Position numbers and translations under genes: made by a program. Of a DNA stretch of 64,000 bases, positions 47,117 to 59,823 are shown piece after piece. Location: positions 1 through 64,000 of the forward strand of contig JAPPAV010000077.1 in assembly GCA_026705345.1 (NCBI GenBank), in the 5' to 3' direction. The notes below the pieces were generated by a model that ran no database searches, was not told where the DNA came from, and saw nothing but the letters and a program-made list of their open reading frames with translations. Positions within the stretch are counted from its first letter, which is position 1; the number at the start of each line of letters is the position of its first letter. The DNA is from Gammaproteobacteria bacterium (GTDB taxonomy: Bacteria; Pseudomonadota; Gammaproteobacteria; Pseudomonadales; Azotimanducaceae).

Positions 47117-48271
47117 ATGGCCCACGAACCTCCGATCGACCGGCGTGGGACAAGCAGCGAGAAGTGGGAGAAGTACGCCGGCCGAGACGTCCTGCCGCTG
47201 TGGGTCGCGGACATGGACCTGCCCACGGCGCCGTTCGTGCTCGACGCGGTGCGTGAACGGCTCGAGCACCCGATTCTCGGCTACACCGCGCCTCCGGCCC
47301 GGATGGTGGAAGCCTTCGTCGCCTGGTTGCACAAGCGCTACGGCTGGCGCGTTGACGAGGATTGGCTGGTGTGGATTCCCGGGGTGGTGACGGGGTTCAA
47401 CGTGGCCGCCCGGGCGGCGGCGGTCGAGGGTCGCGACCTCCTCGTTCCCGCCCCGGTCTACGGTCCGATCCTGAAGGTGCCCGCCAACTCGGGGCTGCGC
47501 GGCGTCATCTCTTCCTTGGTATTGAACCGCGGCCGATGGGAGATGGACATCGACGACCTCGCCGCGAAGCTGTCGCCGGCCACCGCCGCCGTACTGTTCT
47601 GCAATCCCCAGAATCCGACGGGCCGCGTGTACGACCGTGGCGAACTCGAGGCTCTCGCCGAACTCGCCCTGCGCAACAACACCCTCGTTATCAGCGACGA
47701 GATCCATTGCCCGATCGTGCTCGACGCGACCAAGCGCCATGTGCCCATCGCCAGCCTCGACCGGTCCATCGAGGCCCGTTCGATCTCCCTCTTCGCACCC
47801 ACCAAGGCGTTCAACTTTCCCGGACTCAATGCCGCCGTGGCCGTCATCCCCGACCCGATTCTGCGCGAGGAGTACGAGTCGGCGGGGACAGGCCTGATTT
47901 CGGTGCATGCGCCGCTCGCCTTCGCGGCGCTCACCGCCGCCTTCGAAGACGACTCGCCCTGGCTCGACGAACAGAACGCCTTCCTGGCCGGCAATGCGCG
48001 ACGCCTGGATAACGCGGTTGCCGACATGGACGGCGTCCGGTCCACGCGGGTGGAAGGAACGTATCTCGCGTGGCTCGACGTCTCCGCGTTGGGTCTCGCC
48101 GACGCGGCCGCCGCCTTCGAAGACCACGGCCTGGGTCTTCACGCCGGCGAGGAGTTCGGCGGGCCCGGCTTCCTGCGCTTCAACTTCGGCTGCGCGCGCT
48201 CGATCCTCGACGAGGCCATCGCACGACTCGCCCGCGCCGGCCGGGAACTTGCCGCCGCCAAACCCGTTTGA
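47117..48271 (+). CDS. MalY/PatB-type PLP aminotransferase (cystathionine beta-lyase-like)
   Basis: A 384-residue fold-type I PLP enzyme. WVADMDLPTAPFVLDAV near the N-terminus is diagnostic of the MalY/PatB branch, followed by LFCNPQNPTGRVY, ISDEIHCPIVL and the PLP lysine in FAPTKAFNFPGL. Members usually act as cysteine-S-conjugate or cystathionine beta-lyases. ATG 47117 is chosen by the family start. It is followed by a terminator hairpin. Confidence 0.88.
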   Translation: MAHEPPIDRRGTSSEKWEKYAGRDVLPLWVADMDLPTAPFVLDAVRERLEHPILGYTAPPARMVEAFVAWLHKRYGWRVDEDWLVWIPGVVTGFNVAARAAAVEGRDLLVPAPVYGPILKVPANSGLRGVISSLVLNRGRWEMDIDDLAAKLSPATAAVLFCNPQNPTGRVYDRGELEALAELALRNNTLVISDEIHCPIVLDATKRHVPIASLDRSIEARSISLFAPTKAFNFPGLNAAVAVIPDPILREEYESAGTGLISVHAPLAFAALTAAFEDDSPWLDEQNAFLAGNARRLDNAVADMDGVRSTRVEGTYLAWLDVSALGLADAAAAFEDHGLGLHAGEEFGGPGFLRFNFGCARSILDEAIARLARAGRELAAAKPV

Positions 48272-48307
48272 ACTCCCCCCGACCGTTCGCTACTATCGCC
48301 CGTTCCC

Positions 48308-48340
48308 CGGGCAGCGCCTGCGCTGCCCGTTATTGTTTTT
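48308..48340 (+). terminator. Rho-independent terminator between the PatB-type gene and argD
   Basis: CGGGCAGCG and CGCTGCCCG form a perfect 9-bp stem around CCTG, followed by TATTGTTTTT. The T-rich tail on the plus strand marks termination after the aminotransferase gene. An attenuator in an argD leader is an alternative. Confidence 0.75.
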
Positions 48341-48377
48341 GGGGGTCGGTGGAACCCGTGCCCCTTAGGAGGCAGCG

Positions 48378-49571
48378 ATGGCGGAAGTCCTGGAGGAAAT
48401 ACCCGATTCGGTGATGCCCACCTATGCCCGCATTCCGGTGGCGTTTGTGCGCGGCGAGGGCAGCTATGTCTACGACAGCAACGGCAAGCGCTATCTCGAT
48501 GGGCTGACCGGCATTGCCGTGTGCGGACTCGGCCACGCGCATCCCAAGGTGGCCGAGGCGATTGCGCACCAAGCGGCGACCTTGACGCACACTTCCAATC
48601 TGTACCGCATTCCCGGGCAGGAGCGCCTCGCAAACCGGCTGACCGAAATCTCCGGGATGGACAACGTGTTCTTCTGCAACTCGGGCGCGGAGGCCAACGA
48701 GGCGACCATCAAGATCGCGCGTCTCTACGGCCACTCGCGCAACGTCGATACGCCGCACATCGTCGTCGCCGACGGCAGCTTCCACGGCCGCACCATGGCG
48801 ACGCTGACGGCCACCGGAAACCGCAAGGTGCAGGCCGGATTCGAGCCGCTGCTCGGGGGATTCGTGCGCGCTCCGTACAATGACGTCGAGTCGGTGGAGA
48901 AGATCGCCGCCAACAACAAGAACGTCGTGGCGGTGCTGGTGGAGCCCATCCTGGGCGAAGGCGGCATCGTGATCCCGGACGACGGCTATGTCGAGGCGCT
49001 GCGGGGCATCTGCGACCGCCACGGCTGGCTGTTGATGCTCGACGAAGTGCAGACCGGCAACGGCCGCACCGGGCGCTATTTCGCCTACCAGCACACCGCC
49101 ATCGTTCCGGATGTCGTCGCCACGGCCAAGGGACTCGGGAACGGCGTGCCGATCGGTGCCTGCCTAGCTCGGGGCGAGGCCGCGAAGATGCTGGTCGCCG
49201 GCACCCATGGATCCACGTTCGGGGGCAATTTCCTGGTCTGTGCTGCCGCCAATGCGGTAATCGACGAGCTGACCGACGGCGGAGTCATCGACCGCGCCGC
49301 GGAACTCGGCGAGCGCATGCTCGCGAGGTTCAGCGAACGCCTGGCCGGCAACAACCGCGTCAAGGAGATCCGCGGCAAGGGGCTGATGCTCGCCGTCGAA
49401 CTCAACGAGCCCTGCGCGGAACTCGTGGGCGCGGCCGTCGACGCCGGCCTCTTGATCAATGTCGCCGCGGACACCGTGGTGCGCCTCCTGCCGCCGCTCA
49501 ACATGAGCGACGACGAGGCCGACACGATGGTGGACCAGGTGGTCGACTTGATCGACGCGATGCCCGGCTAG
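48378..49571 (+). CDS. argD: Acetylornithine/succinyldiaminopimelate aminotransferase
   Basis: A 397-residue class III PLP aminotransferase. [16 protein letters not shown] and [18 protein letters not shown] are family blocks; [15 protein letters not shown] precedes the PLP lysine in [13 protein letters not shown]. It makes N-acetylornithine for arginine and can serve lysine synthesis. A perfect AGGAGG site lies 6 nt before the ATG. argF follows 50 bp downstream, forming an arginine operon. Confidence 0.94.
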   Translation: MAEVLEEIPDSVMPTYARIPVAFVRGEGSYVYDSNGKRYLDGLTGIAVCGLGHAHPKVAEAIAHQAATLTHTSNLYRIPGQERLANRLTEISGMDNVFFCNSGAEANEATIKIARLYGHSRNVDTPHIVVADGSFHGRTMATLTATGNRKVQAGFEPLLGGFVRAPYNDVESVEKIAANNKNVVAVLVEPILGEGGIVIPDDGYVEALRGICDRHGWLLMLDEVQTGNGRTGRYFAYQHTAIVPDVVATAKGLGNGVPIGACLARGEAAKMLVAGTHGSTFGGNFLVCAAANAVIDELTDGGVIDRAAELGERMLARFSERLAGNNRVKEIRGKGLMLAVELNEPCAELVGAAVDAGLLINVAADTVVRLLPPLNMSDDEADTMVDQVVDLIDAMPG

Positions 49572-49621
49572 GCTCGGGCTCCGAAAGCAACGCCGAGCCG
49601 GGAGCATCGAGGAACCACGCC

Positions 49622-50563
49622 GTGGCTCGAACTAGCGCCCCCGCTTCACCCACTCGGCCCTCGGGTGCGCCCAAGCACTTCCTGACCCTAGCCGACCTCA
49701 CCGCCGACGAGTTGAACCGCGTCGTCAGGCGAAGCGTCGTTCTGAAGGAGATGTGGCGCCAGGGCCAACACTACGAGCCCCTCAAGGGGCGAACGCTCGC
49801 CATGGTTTTCGAGTTGAGCTCCACACGGACGCGGGTTTCTTTCGAGGTGGGCATGCACCAGCTTGGCGGCCACGCCCTGTCCCTCAGCCCGAGCGACACC
49901 CACCTTGGCCGCGGCGAGCCCATCGAGGACACCGCGCGGGTTCTCTCGGAGATGGTCGACGCCGTGATGATCCGTACCTTCGAGCACGACAAGGTGGAGC
50001 GCTTCGCGGCCGCGTCCTCGGTACCCGTAATCAACGGCATGACCAGTCGCTTCCACCCCTGCCAGTTGCTGGCGGATATGCAGACGCTCGTCGAATGTCG
50101 TGGCGAAATCGCCGGTACGGCGGTGGCGTTCGTCGGAGATGGCCACAACATGTGCAACTCCTACGTTCGCGCCGCGGGGTTGTTCGGCTTCGAATTGCGG
50201 GTTGCGACACCCCCTGGCCACGAGCCCGACCCGGGGCTCCTGCCAGCCCCCAATGTCGAATTCGTCGAGAGTCCGGTCCAAGCCGTCGCCGGGGCCGACC
50301 TCGTGGTCACCGACGTCTGGTCCTCAATGGGTCACGAGGGCGAGGAAGCGGATCGGCGCGCCGCTTTCGACGGCTATCAAGTTTCGCCGGCGCTCTTGAA
50401 CCAGGCGAAACCCGACGCCCTATTCATGCACTGTCTGCCCGCCCACCGGGGCGAGGAGGTCAGCGACGACATGCTCGACGACCCGCGCTCGGTAGCGTGG
50501 GTGGAAGCCGGCAACCGACTGCACTCGCAAAAGGCGCTGCTGGAGTTCCTGCTGGTCGCTTGA
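49622..50563 (+). CDS. argF: Ornithine carbamoyltransferase
   Basis: A 313-residue enzyme producing citrulline. Carbamoyl-phosphate site [22 protein letters not shown], and ornithine site [12 protein letters not shown] are intact. The GTG start adds a short Pro/Ala-rich N-terminal tail before HFLTLADL. Together with argD and argG it covers three arginine steps in this window; argH and argB are not seen. Confidence 0.95.
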   Translation: MARTSAPASPTRPSGAPKHFLTLADLTADELNRVVRRSVVLKEMWRQGQHYEPLKGRTLAMVFELSSTRTRVSFEVGMHQLGGHALSLSPSDTHLGRGEPIEDTARVLSEMVDAVMIRTFEHDKVERFAAASSVPVINGMTSRFHPCQLLADMQTLVECRGEIAGTAVAFVGDGHNMCNSYVRAAGLFGFELRVATPPGHEPDPGLLPAPNVEFVESPVQAVAGADLVVTDVWSSMGHEGEEADRRAAFDGYQVSPALLNQAKPDALFMHCLPAHRGEEVSDDMLDDPRSVAWVEAGNRLHSQKALLEFLLVA

Positions 50564-50585
50564 AGACGACCCGCCCCGGAACAAC

Positions 50586-51524
50586 ATGGACGCTAGACAG
50601 CAAATCCAGCAGGCCGCCGCCTGGGTCGACACCGAAACGCTCCGAGATTCGCTAACCGCCGCTAGGCAAGGCGATGCAGGCAGCCAGCGACGCGTCGCCG
50701 GCGCCATGGTCTGGGCGGCCTTTTCGTGCCCTGACGCCATCGAACCGGTGTACGACATCATTGCCGCCACCTGGCTCGGTTCGGGGCAGTTGCCCGACAT
50801 TCCGACGGGATTGACGCAAGCGCCCCTCGAAGCGAGTTTCTGGAATGCGTTCTTCTCCGCCGTCGACGACGCGGAGAAGGGCTACGACGCCGCCTCCATA
50901 ACCGCGCGGGTTGCCGCTTTGGGTGGCGCCGTCCATCCGAGCTTCCGGCAGATCTCCGAGGACTGCGCTCGGCGTCACCGGGGCGCGGGTGCCGCATTAA
51001 CCAATCCAGTGCCCGGGCGGACCGATCTCGACGAACTCGGTGCCTGCGGGGATTCAAGCCTCGGCCAGACCCTGTACCGGATGATCGTCGAGAAGGGGTA
51101 CGACCTCGAGGTGCTCGACCGGGAGGCAATCGCGCTCTCGGCCTTGCCGCGCTCGCTCCGCTACCTCAACACGCGAATCCTGCAAATGCACGATGTCTGG
51201 CACCTTGTCGCGGGCTATCAGACGACGGCTTCCCACGAGATCGCCATATCCGCGTTTCAACTCGCCCAGTTCGGACACAACTACTCGGCCATGTTCCTCG
51301 CGACCATCACGGCCATCTCCTGCACGCGCCGACCCGCGGGCTTCGGCATCCTGATGCAACTTGCCGCCGAAGGCTGGCGGCATGGCCGGAAGACACCGGC
51401 CATGATGGACATTCATTGGGAGGCCGAGTGGAACAGACCGGTCGAAGAGATACGGGAAATCTACGGCATCCCGGTCTACCAAAGCGTTTTCCCCGCGAAT
51501 CTGTTCGAGTCCGTGGCCGCATAG
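50586..51524 (+). CDS. Coq4 family protein
   Basis: A 312-residue protein whose C-terminal two-thirds match Coq4. The zinc motif HDxxH-x11-E is complete (HDVWHLVAGYQTTASHE), with AFQLAQFGHNYSAM next to it. Eukaryotic Coq4 organises ubiquinone synthesis and is reported to remove the C1 carboxyl of the ring; bacterial homologues are patchy. It is cytoplasmic or membrane-peripheral. It follows argF by 22 bp. Presence in a gammaproteobacterium, which normally uses UbiD/UbiH-type steps, is of interest. Confidence 0.85.
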   Translation: MDARQQIQQAAAWVDTETLRDSLTAARQGDAGSQRRVAGAMVWAAFSCPDAIEPVYDIIAATWLGSGQLPDIPTGLTQAPLEASFWNAFFSAVDDAEKGYDAASITARVAALGGAVHPSFRQISEDCARRHRGAGAALTNPVPGRTDLDELGACGDSSLGQTLYRMIVEKGYDLEVLDREAIALSALPRSLRYLNTRILQMHDVWHLVAGYQTTASHEIAISAFQLAQFGHNYSAMFLATITAISCTRRPAGFGILMQLAAEGWRHGRKTPAMMDIHWEAEWNRPVEEIREIYGIPVYQSVFPANLFESVAA

Positions 51525-51556
51525 CGGCTGGCTTCCTTTCCCGACGTACCGGCTCT

Positions 51557-51652
51557 CCTGGCAACGGGACGGGACAAGCCCAGGGACAAGCCCGTCCCCT
51601 ACGATCCGCGCCTGGCAACGGGACGGGACAAGCCCGTCCCCTACGATCCGCG
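51557..51652. repeat. Tandem GGGACGGGACAAGCCCGTCCC hairpin repeats
   Basis: Two consecutive copies of the unit CCTGGCAAC...CCCCTACGATCCGCG occupy 51557-51610 and 51611-51652. The first is 12 bp longer because AGGGACAAGCCC is duplicated inside it. Each forms a GGGACGGG/CCCGTCCC hairpin. The same core occurs at 46623-46649. It lies in the 187-bp gap between the Coq4 gene and the convergent protease and may act as a bidirectional terminator. Confidence 0.7.
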
Positions 51653-51711
51653 TTCCTGCCCTTCGCGTGGTTGCGGGGGTCCAGCGGCGAGTCGTCCTGG
51701 GCCATGGGCGT

Positions 51712-54264
51712 CTAGTCGCTGAAGTTGTCCGCCCCCCGCGCCGAGAGATTCGTCAGGTCCCCGGTTACGCTGTCGAGCAGATTCACCACCTGCATCTCGC
51801 CGTCCGACGCCACGAACAGCCGCCACTTGCCCCGACCGTCACCGAATGCGCCGGAGAGCCCCTCTGCGCCGGCCTCGAGTTCCGGTGCGTCGAGCGTTCG
51901 AGCGGATCCTGCGTCCAGTTGCAGTTCGACCGCGGACTGCCCCGCCGCGCCTGCATCGTCGCGGGCCGTGATCGTGACGCTCAACGCGTTTTCCTGGTCC
52001 GGATTGATCAGGCGCAGCCGGCTCCGCTGGTTGACGTTGCTGGCCGGATTGAAAACGGGCACGTAATAGGAATCCGTGAACTCGTCGACCGTTACGACGT
52101 CGTGCACAGCGGACAAGAAACCATCGGTGGTCCGCACAAACGCCCCCACTTCGATCTCGAGTTCCGAGTCGAACACCAAGCGCCAATCACCCGTCCCTGC
52201 ACCCGTGCCGGCAGACAGCCCCTTGTCGGCGTTTCCTTCCTCTAGATCCTGCGAGTTGAACGCCTGCGTCTCATCGGGTTCCAGCGAGAGGATCACGGCG
52301 TCGGGGCTCGTCCCCGCATCGTCGGTCGCCACGATCCGCACGTCGCCGGCACGGTCGGAATGGTTGACGACCCGGACGAATCCCTGTCGACCATCGCTCT
52401 CAAGCGCCGACGCGGCGAGAAAGAACGGCACGTGGATCTTGGACTCGGCGGCAACGAACTCGACAACCAGTCGATAGCTCCCGACCTCCGTCTCGTCGTA
52501 ACCCGTAACCTTCGCATAGTAGGTACCGCGGGTGACGTCCGCTTCGATCCTGAAGTTCGTGTCGCTCGGATAGCTGGCGTCGTCGTTGAAGGCGACCGTG
52601 CTGCCGTCCTCGCGCTTCAGACGACCGACCGTGTCCAACGGCCCCGTCGTGTAGACCGTCAACGTGCCGCGCCGCAGGACGACGATCCTGAACACATCCG
52701 CATCCGCCCCACCGTCTATTTCTCCCGCCACCTCGGATCCCACGACCGCGGGCGACGCTTCGGCCACGGTGTCGCCGTGGTCGTCCTCCGAAGGCGGATC
52801 CGTGTGTTGCAGATGAACGCCGGCATGATTGTCGAAGAACCGGTCGAAGCGACCGTAGTAGTCGACCGGCTCTTCGACCGTGCAGGCGGGCCCGCCGGAG
52901 AGCGTGCCGATCAAAACGTCGGTGCCGTCCACCGTCGTGAACAGGCCGGCACCGCTGCTGCCTCCCTCGGTCTGTCCTTCCGTCCACGTCACTTGGATCG
53001 AGTCGACTTCGTCGACGACGACGCTGACGTCGACATGGCCGCCTGCCCACTGCTTGGGATCGCCGCCAGGGTGATGCAGCGACGTCACCTCGGTCCCTAG
53101 CGCCCACCCGCCGTCGCTATTCCATCCGGCCAGGCAGGCGTTGTTCGGCAACGCGTCCCGAAGCCGGAGCAGGGAACCGTCCGAGTCGGGGTCGCTCACG
53201 ACGAACTCCGCACCGCCGTGCAATTCCGTGAAGTCCGATGCCGGATCCGAGCCGTCGCAGTTCTCGTGCTCGTAGTGCCATCGCGTCTCGACGCTGTCGG
53301 CGAGGGTTTCAGACCCGATGCAATGGTCCGCCGTCATGACAAACGGTGTGTCCAGGTTGTCATCCCGCGAACGTGAGGAATTGACCGCCGTACCCGTGCA
53401 CAGAAACGAAGTGCCCGCCTCGTCGGTGAACGACAACCGCACCACGGCGCTGTTCGGGCAGCTGGGCAGGGTCTTGCAGGCGACCTGTACCGGTTCGCAC
53501 GGCGTTGCGTTCTTCAGACCGGCATCCTCGGACTGCGAGGCCTCCGACCGGGAGCGATGGATGTGCGATACCCCGACAATGTGCAACGACACCTCGCCCT
53601 CGTGTGTCGACGGCGCGATTTCGATCTCGACTCCCACCGTGTCGCCGGCGACGGTCGGCGACCAGCGTGTCCGCACACCGTCCACCGATGGCGGGCCCGA
53701 ATCCGCGCGCCGCTCGACGAAGTCGCCCGGCTTGAACACGGGATACCGCTGTTTCGGATCTCCAAAGGCGAAGAACCGCAATACCGCGCCCGGCGGAAGT
53801 ACCGCCCGGACGGCCACCCGGATCGCTCCGGCACGCGGCGAGCGCACACTGAAAGCCGCTACGCGCCCACCGCTCGGCAACGCAGTCCACGTCAAGGTCG
53901 GCGCCAAGTCACTTCCAACGGCGTCGGGCAGGCGCCGACCGACGCCAATCCGCAACGGTTGCCCGGGTTCCGGGACGTCGATCTCGCGTGTCGCGTCGGT
54001 GTCGGGGATCGCCGGCAGCACGATGGAACGCGACACCGCGACCCGGGTGTAGTCCATCTTGGTCTGCCACGAACTCGGCGGTGTCGGTTCCGTCGAATTC
54101 CGCGGTTCGATCGCGCCGATCTGCTCCGCATGAGCGGCGCACACCATTGAACTCGTCAACAACCAGCCAACAAGCCCCACCCATCGACGGCTATTCGAAT
54201 GGGACGTGCGTCGGTCGATGGCCAAATGCCTGCGATCCAAGGTAGATCCGCCGACGGATTTCAC
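51712..54264 (-). CDS. Secreted trypsin-like serine peptidase with PPC domain
   Basis: An 850-residue exported protein. After a long basic n-region, the hydrophobic stretch VGLVGWLLTSSMVCAAHA gives a signal peptide. Residues ~90-240 form a beta-rich prodomain. The catalytic triad of chymotrypsin-fold endopeptidases is visible: His in MTADHCIGS (~309), Asp in DPDSDGSLLRL (~361) and Ser in TEGGSSGAGLF (~431), with lysyl-endopeptidase-like CLAGWNSDGG. A bacterial pre-peptidase C-terminal domain (VFRIVVLRRGTLTVYTTG) and two further similar repeats (~600-850, RVVNHSDRAGDVRI and RLINPDQENALSVTI) follow. Extracellular protein degradation is the likely role. Confidence 0.88.
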   Translation of the reverse strand: MKSVGGSTLDRRHLAIDRRTSHSNSRRWVGLVGWLLTSSMVCAAHAEQIGAIEPRNSTEPTPPSSWQTKMDYTRVAVSRSIVLPAIPDTDATREIDVPEPGQPLRIGVGRRLPDAVGSDLAPTLTWTALPSGGRVAAFSVRSPRAGAIRVAVRAVLPPGAVLRFFAFGDPKQRYPVFKPGDFVERRADSGPPSVDGVRTRWSPTVAGDTVGVEIEIAPSTHEGEVSLHIVGVSHIHRSRSEASQSEDAGLKNATPCEPVQVACKTLPSCPNSAVVRLSFTDEAGTSFLCTGTAVNSSRSRDDNLDTPFVMTADHCIGSETLADSVETRWHYEHENCDGSDPASDFTELHGGAEFVVSDPDSDGSLLRLRDALPNNACLAGWNSDGGWALGTEVTSLHHPGGDPKQWAGGHVDVSVVVDEVDSIQVTWTEGQTEGGSSGAGLFTTVDGTDVLIGTLSGGPACTVEEPVDYYGRFDRFFDNHAGVHLQHTDPPSEDDHGDTVAEASPAVVGSEVAGEIDGGADADVFRIVVLRRGTLTVYTTGPLDTVGRLKREDGSTVAFNDDASYPSDTNFRIEADVTRGTYYAKVTGYDETEVGSYRLVVEFVAAESKIHVPFFLAASALESDGRQGFVRVVNHSDRAGDVRIVATDDAGTSPDAVILSLEPDETQAFNSQDLEEGNADKGLSAGTGAGTGDWRLVFDSELEIEVGAFVRTTDGFLSAVHDVVTVDEFTDSYYVPVFNPASNVNQRSRLRLINPDQENALSVTITARDDAGAAGQSAVELQLDAGSARTLDAPELEAGAEGLSGAFGDGRGKWRLFVASDGEMQVVNLLDSVTGDLTNLSARGADNFSD

Positions 54265-54267
54265 AGG

Positions 54268-56301
54268 CTACGCGTCCGCCGGCGTTGCCGGACTCTGGCG
54301 CAGCCGCACACAGTCACGGCCCGCAGCCTTGGCCTCGTAGAGCGCAGCGTCCGCCCGCGCCATGAAGGTAGCCAGCTCCTCGCCGTGCACGCTATCCGCA
54401 ATGCCGACGGACAGGGTGACCTCGAAATCGTCGGGCAGACCGTCCACCGCCACGCCCCGGAACTCCGTCCGGATTCGCTCCGCAACCCGCTTGGCGCCGT
54501 CGATCGGCGTGTCGTCGAGAAGAATGACGAACTCCTCGCCGCCGATCCGGGCGACCACGTCGTCGTCGCGGACGCCCTCCAAGGCAACTCGCGCGAACGC
54601 GTGCAGCACCGCATCGCCGGTGGCGTGGCCGAACCCGTCGTTGATCTGCTTGAAGCGGTCGAGATCGATGAAGAGCAGGGCAAGGGAACCATCGCGTCGA
54701 TCGGCCAGCTGCAGCCGACGATCCGCCTCGCTCATGAAGCCGCGCCGGTCGAGCAACCCGGTCAGCGAGTCACGGGCCGGCACGCTCAGCGCACGTTGCA
54801 CGGCGGCGTGCCAGCCGCCCAGCCACGACGATCTCGCCGCCGGCGTCGCGCCGGGCGTGAACGTCCCCTCGGGTCGGTCGAGGTGCCAGCCCTCGGCCGC
54901 GGATTCCAAGTCCGCGTACACGCCGGCGCCGACCGCGGCCAGCAGTCCGGCACCCACGGCGGTGGTTTCGGTATTCACGGGACGGGCCACTTCGAGGTCC
55001 GCAACGTCGGCGAGGAACTGGCAGAACCAGTCGTTGCCGACCATGCCGCCGTCCACGCGCAACGCCTTGACGGACACGCCGTCGTCCTCGGCCGCAGCCA
55101 ACAGGTCGGCAGTCTGGAAGGCAACGCTCTTCAGCGTTGCGGTGACAATCTCGTCGCTTCCCGTATCCAGTGTGAGTCCCGTGACAAGACCGCGTGCGTC
55201 GGGCCGCCAATGCGGCGCGCCCAATCCCGTGAACGCGGGCACCACGTAGACCCCGCCGGTGTCGCCCCCGATACGTCGGGCAGCCGCTTCGGACTCCGCG
55301 GCCGTCTCGATCAATCCCACCTTGTCGCGCAGCCACTTGATGGCGACGCCGGCGTTGAAAATGCTCCCTTCCACGGCGTAGCAGGTGGCGCCGGCGACCC
55401 GGTAGCCAACGGTGGTGAGCAGCCGGGCCCGGGAGCGCACCCGTTCCCCGCCGGTATTCGCGATCAGGAAACAGCCCGTGCCGTAGGTGCTTTTCGTGAG
55501 CCCTGGCGCGAGGCATGCCTGGCCGACCAAGGCTGCCTGCTGGTCGCCGGCCACGCCGCAGATCGGGATCGCGGCGCCGAACCACTCCCGGGCGGCGATG
55601 CCGAACTCGCCAACGCAATCTTGAACATCGGGCAGCACCGACACCGGCACGCCGAAGTAGTCGAGCACCGGTTCGCTCCAAACCTGGCGGCCGATGTCGA
55701 ACAACTGGGTCCGCGAGGCATTGGTGGCATCGGTGACGTGGCGTTCGCCCTTGGTCAGGCGCCAGATCAGGAAACTGTCGACGGTTCCGAAGCGAATCTC
55801 CCCGGCCTTCGCCCGCTGAGCCAAGTCCGGGCGCGATAGCAGCCACTCGAGTTTCGTACTGGAGAAGTACGGGTCGATCAAGAGGCCGGTGACTTCGATG
55901 AGTCCCGGCTCCATGCCCTCGCTGCGTGCCCGGTCGCAACGCTCCGCGGTACGCCGATCCTGCCAGACGATGGCATTCCTCAACGCCTCCCCGGTCGCGG
56001 CGTCCCAGACGAGAGTCGTCTCCCGCTGGTTCGCGATGCCTATGGCGGCAATGGACGACGGGGCGACGCCGCTGGCCGCAATCGCCTCGCGGCCGGCGGC
56101 CAGGGTGGACTGCCAAAGGGCCTCCGGGTCCTGCTCCACCCAACCGTCCTGCGGAAAGAACTGATCGAAATGGCGTTGACCGGTCCCTGCCACGCGACCT
56201 TCGGCATCGAACACGATTGCACGCGAGCTGGATGTTCCCTGGTCGATGGCGAGCAGGTGGGCCACTTGAGATTCGTTCCGTCCATCCCCCTGATCCGACA
56301 T
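54268..56301 (-). CDS. glpK: Glycerol kinase fused to a GGDEF diguanylate cyclase domain
   Basis: A 677-residue fusion. Residues ~14-500 are a full FGGY-type glycerol kinase: LAIDQGTSSSRAIVFD, NQRETTLVWD, NAIVWQDRRT, KSTYGTGCFLI, DGGMVGNDWFCQFLAD. Residues ~510-670 are a diguanylate cyclase: DSLTGLLDRRGF, LLFIDLDRFKQINDGFGH, active-site GGEEF, plus the inhibitory I-site RDDD five residues before it. Both active sites look intact. Normal GlpK ends at ~500 residues. The short linker (WHAAVQRALSVPA) argues for direct coupling of glycerol phosphorylation and c-di-GMP synthesis (inference). No glpF or glpD is nearby. Confidence 0.93.
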   Translation of the reverse strand: MSDQGDGRNESQVAHLLAIDQGTSSSRAIVFDAEGRVAGTGQRHFDQFFPQDGWVEQDPEALWQSTLAAGREAIAASGVAPSSIAAIGIANQRETTLVWDAATGEALRNAIVWQDRRTAERCDRARSEGMEPGLIEVTGLLIDPYFSSTKLEWLLSRPDLAQRAKAGEIRFGTVDSFLIWRLTKGERHVTDATNASRTQLFDIGRQVWSEPVLDYFGVPVSVLPDVQDCVGEFGIAAREWFGAAIPICGVAGDQQAALVGQACLAPGLTKSTYGTGCFLIANTGGERVRSRARLLTTVGYRVAGATCYAVEGSIFNAGVAIKWLRDKVGLIETAAESEAAARRIGGDTGGVYVVPAFTGLGAPHWRPDARGLVTGLTLDTGSDEIVTATLKSVAFQTADLLAAAEDDGVSVKALRVDGGMVGNDWFCQFLADVADLEVARPVNTETTAVGAGLLAAVGAGVYADLESAAEGWHLDRPEGTFTPGATPAARSSWLGGWHAAVQRALSVPARDSLTGLLDRRGFMSEADRRLQLADRRDGSLALLFIDLDRFKQINDGFGHATGDAVLHAFARVALEGVRDDDVVARIGGEEFVILLDDTPIDGAKRVAERIRTEFRGVAVDGLPDDFEVTLSVGIADSVHGEELATFMARADAALYEAKAAGRDCVRLRQSPATPADA

Positions 56302-56777
56302 TAGCCGCTAACGCGCGGCGTTATCAACCGATCGGCCGCGCCTTGGCCACCGCATATCAACAGCTTGTGCAAGTGTTTCCACACAGTTCGGGCGAAACAG
56401 TGAGCAACCTGTGGAGAGTCTGTGGGTGGAGACGACCGGATACTCATAGGTTGTATACAGCAAATACCGCCTGATCACGGATTCTTACCCACAGGAAATC
56501 CACAACAAAAAACCAGTTGCAATGACGCCAAGACCGCCGTATGTTGGGGTTCGCAGTTGATGCAGACCTATATGTTGGGGTTGGGGAACCGACTGATCGA
56601 GGCGACGGACGAGGGTTGACGACGAGCGGCTACTTTTTAGATCGAGTCGATAAATAGACCTCTTGGAACTTGGCTGTTGCATGGTCGGTGAGTTCCTCCA
56701 AACCCGGGTACGATGCTATAGTTACTGGATGGATACCCAGTTACGAAGCATCGTGTAACCAGGGAGAACGATTGATC
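56302..56777. promoter_or_regulatory. nrdAB control region: DnaA-like and NrdR-like boxes
   Basis: This 476-bp gap before nrdA has several 9-mers close to the DnaA box TTWTNCACA: GTTTCCACA (56375-56383), TTACCCACA (56485-56493), AAATCCACA (56496-56504) and TGTGGAGAG (reverse, near 56410). Further on, TATGTTGGGGTT occurs at 56540-56551 and 56571-56582, exactly 31 bp apart, the spacing expected of paired NrdR boxes. DnaA and NrdR both control nrd operons in gammaproteobacteria. No coding sequence is supported here. Confidence 0.6.
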
Positions 56778-59783
<3,006 letters not shown>

Positions 59784-59823
59784 GACGACGCGCCATCAAG
59801 TACAACAAACGAGGGAACGAAAC

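Noticed and set aside
48308-48340. Arginine attenuator leader for argD
   Set aside because: No leader peptide with an arginine run and no alternative pairing seen. A simple terminator of the upstream gene suffices.
54199-55839. 546-codon plus-strand frame over the GlpK-GGDEF gene
   Set aside because: Antisense shadow; no family similarity, while both domains on the minus strand are complete.
56302-56777. Chromosomal origin because of the DnaA-like boxes
   Set aside because: There is no AT-rich unwinding region and no dnaA, gidA or parAB nearby, and the boxes are imperfect. Control of nrdAB explains them better.
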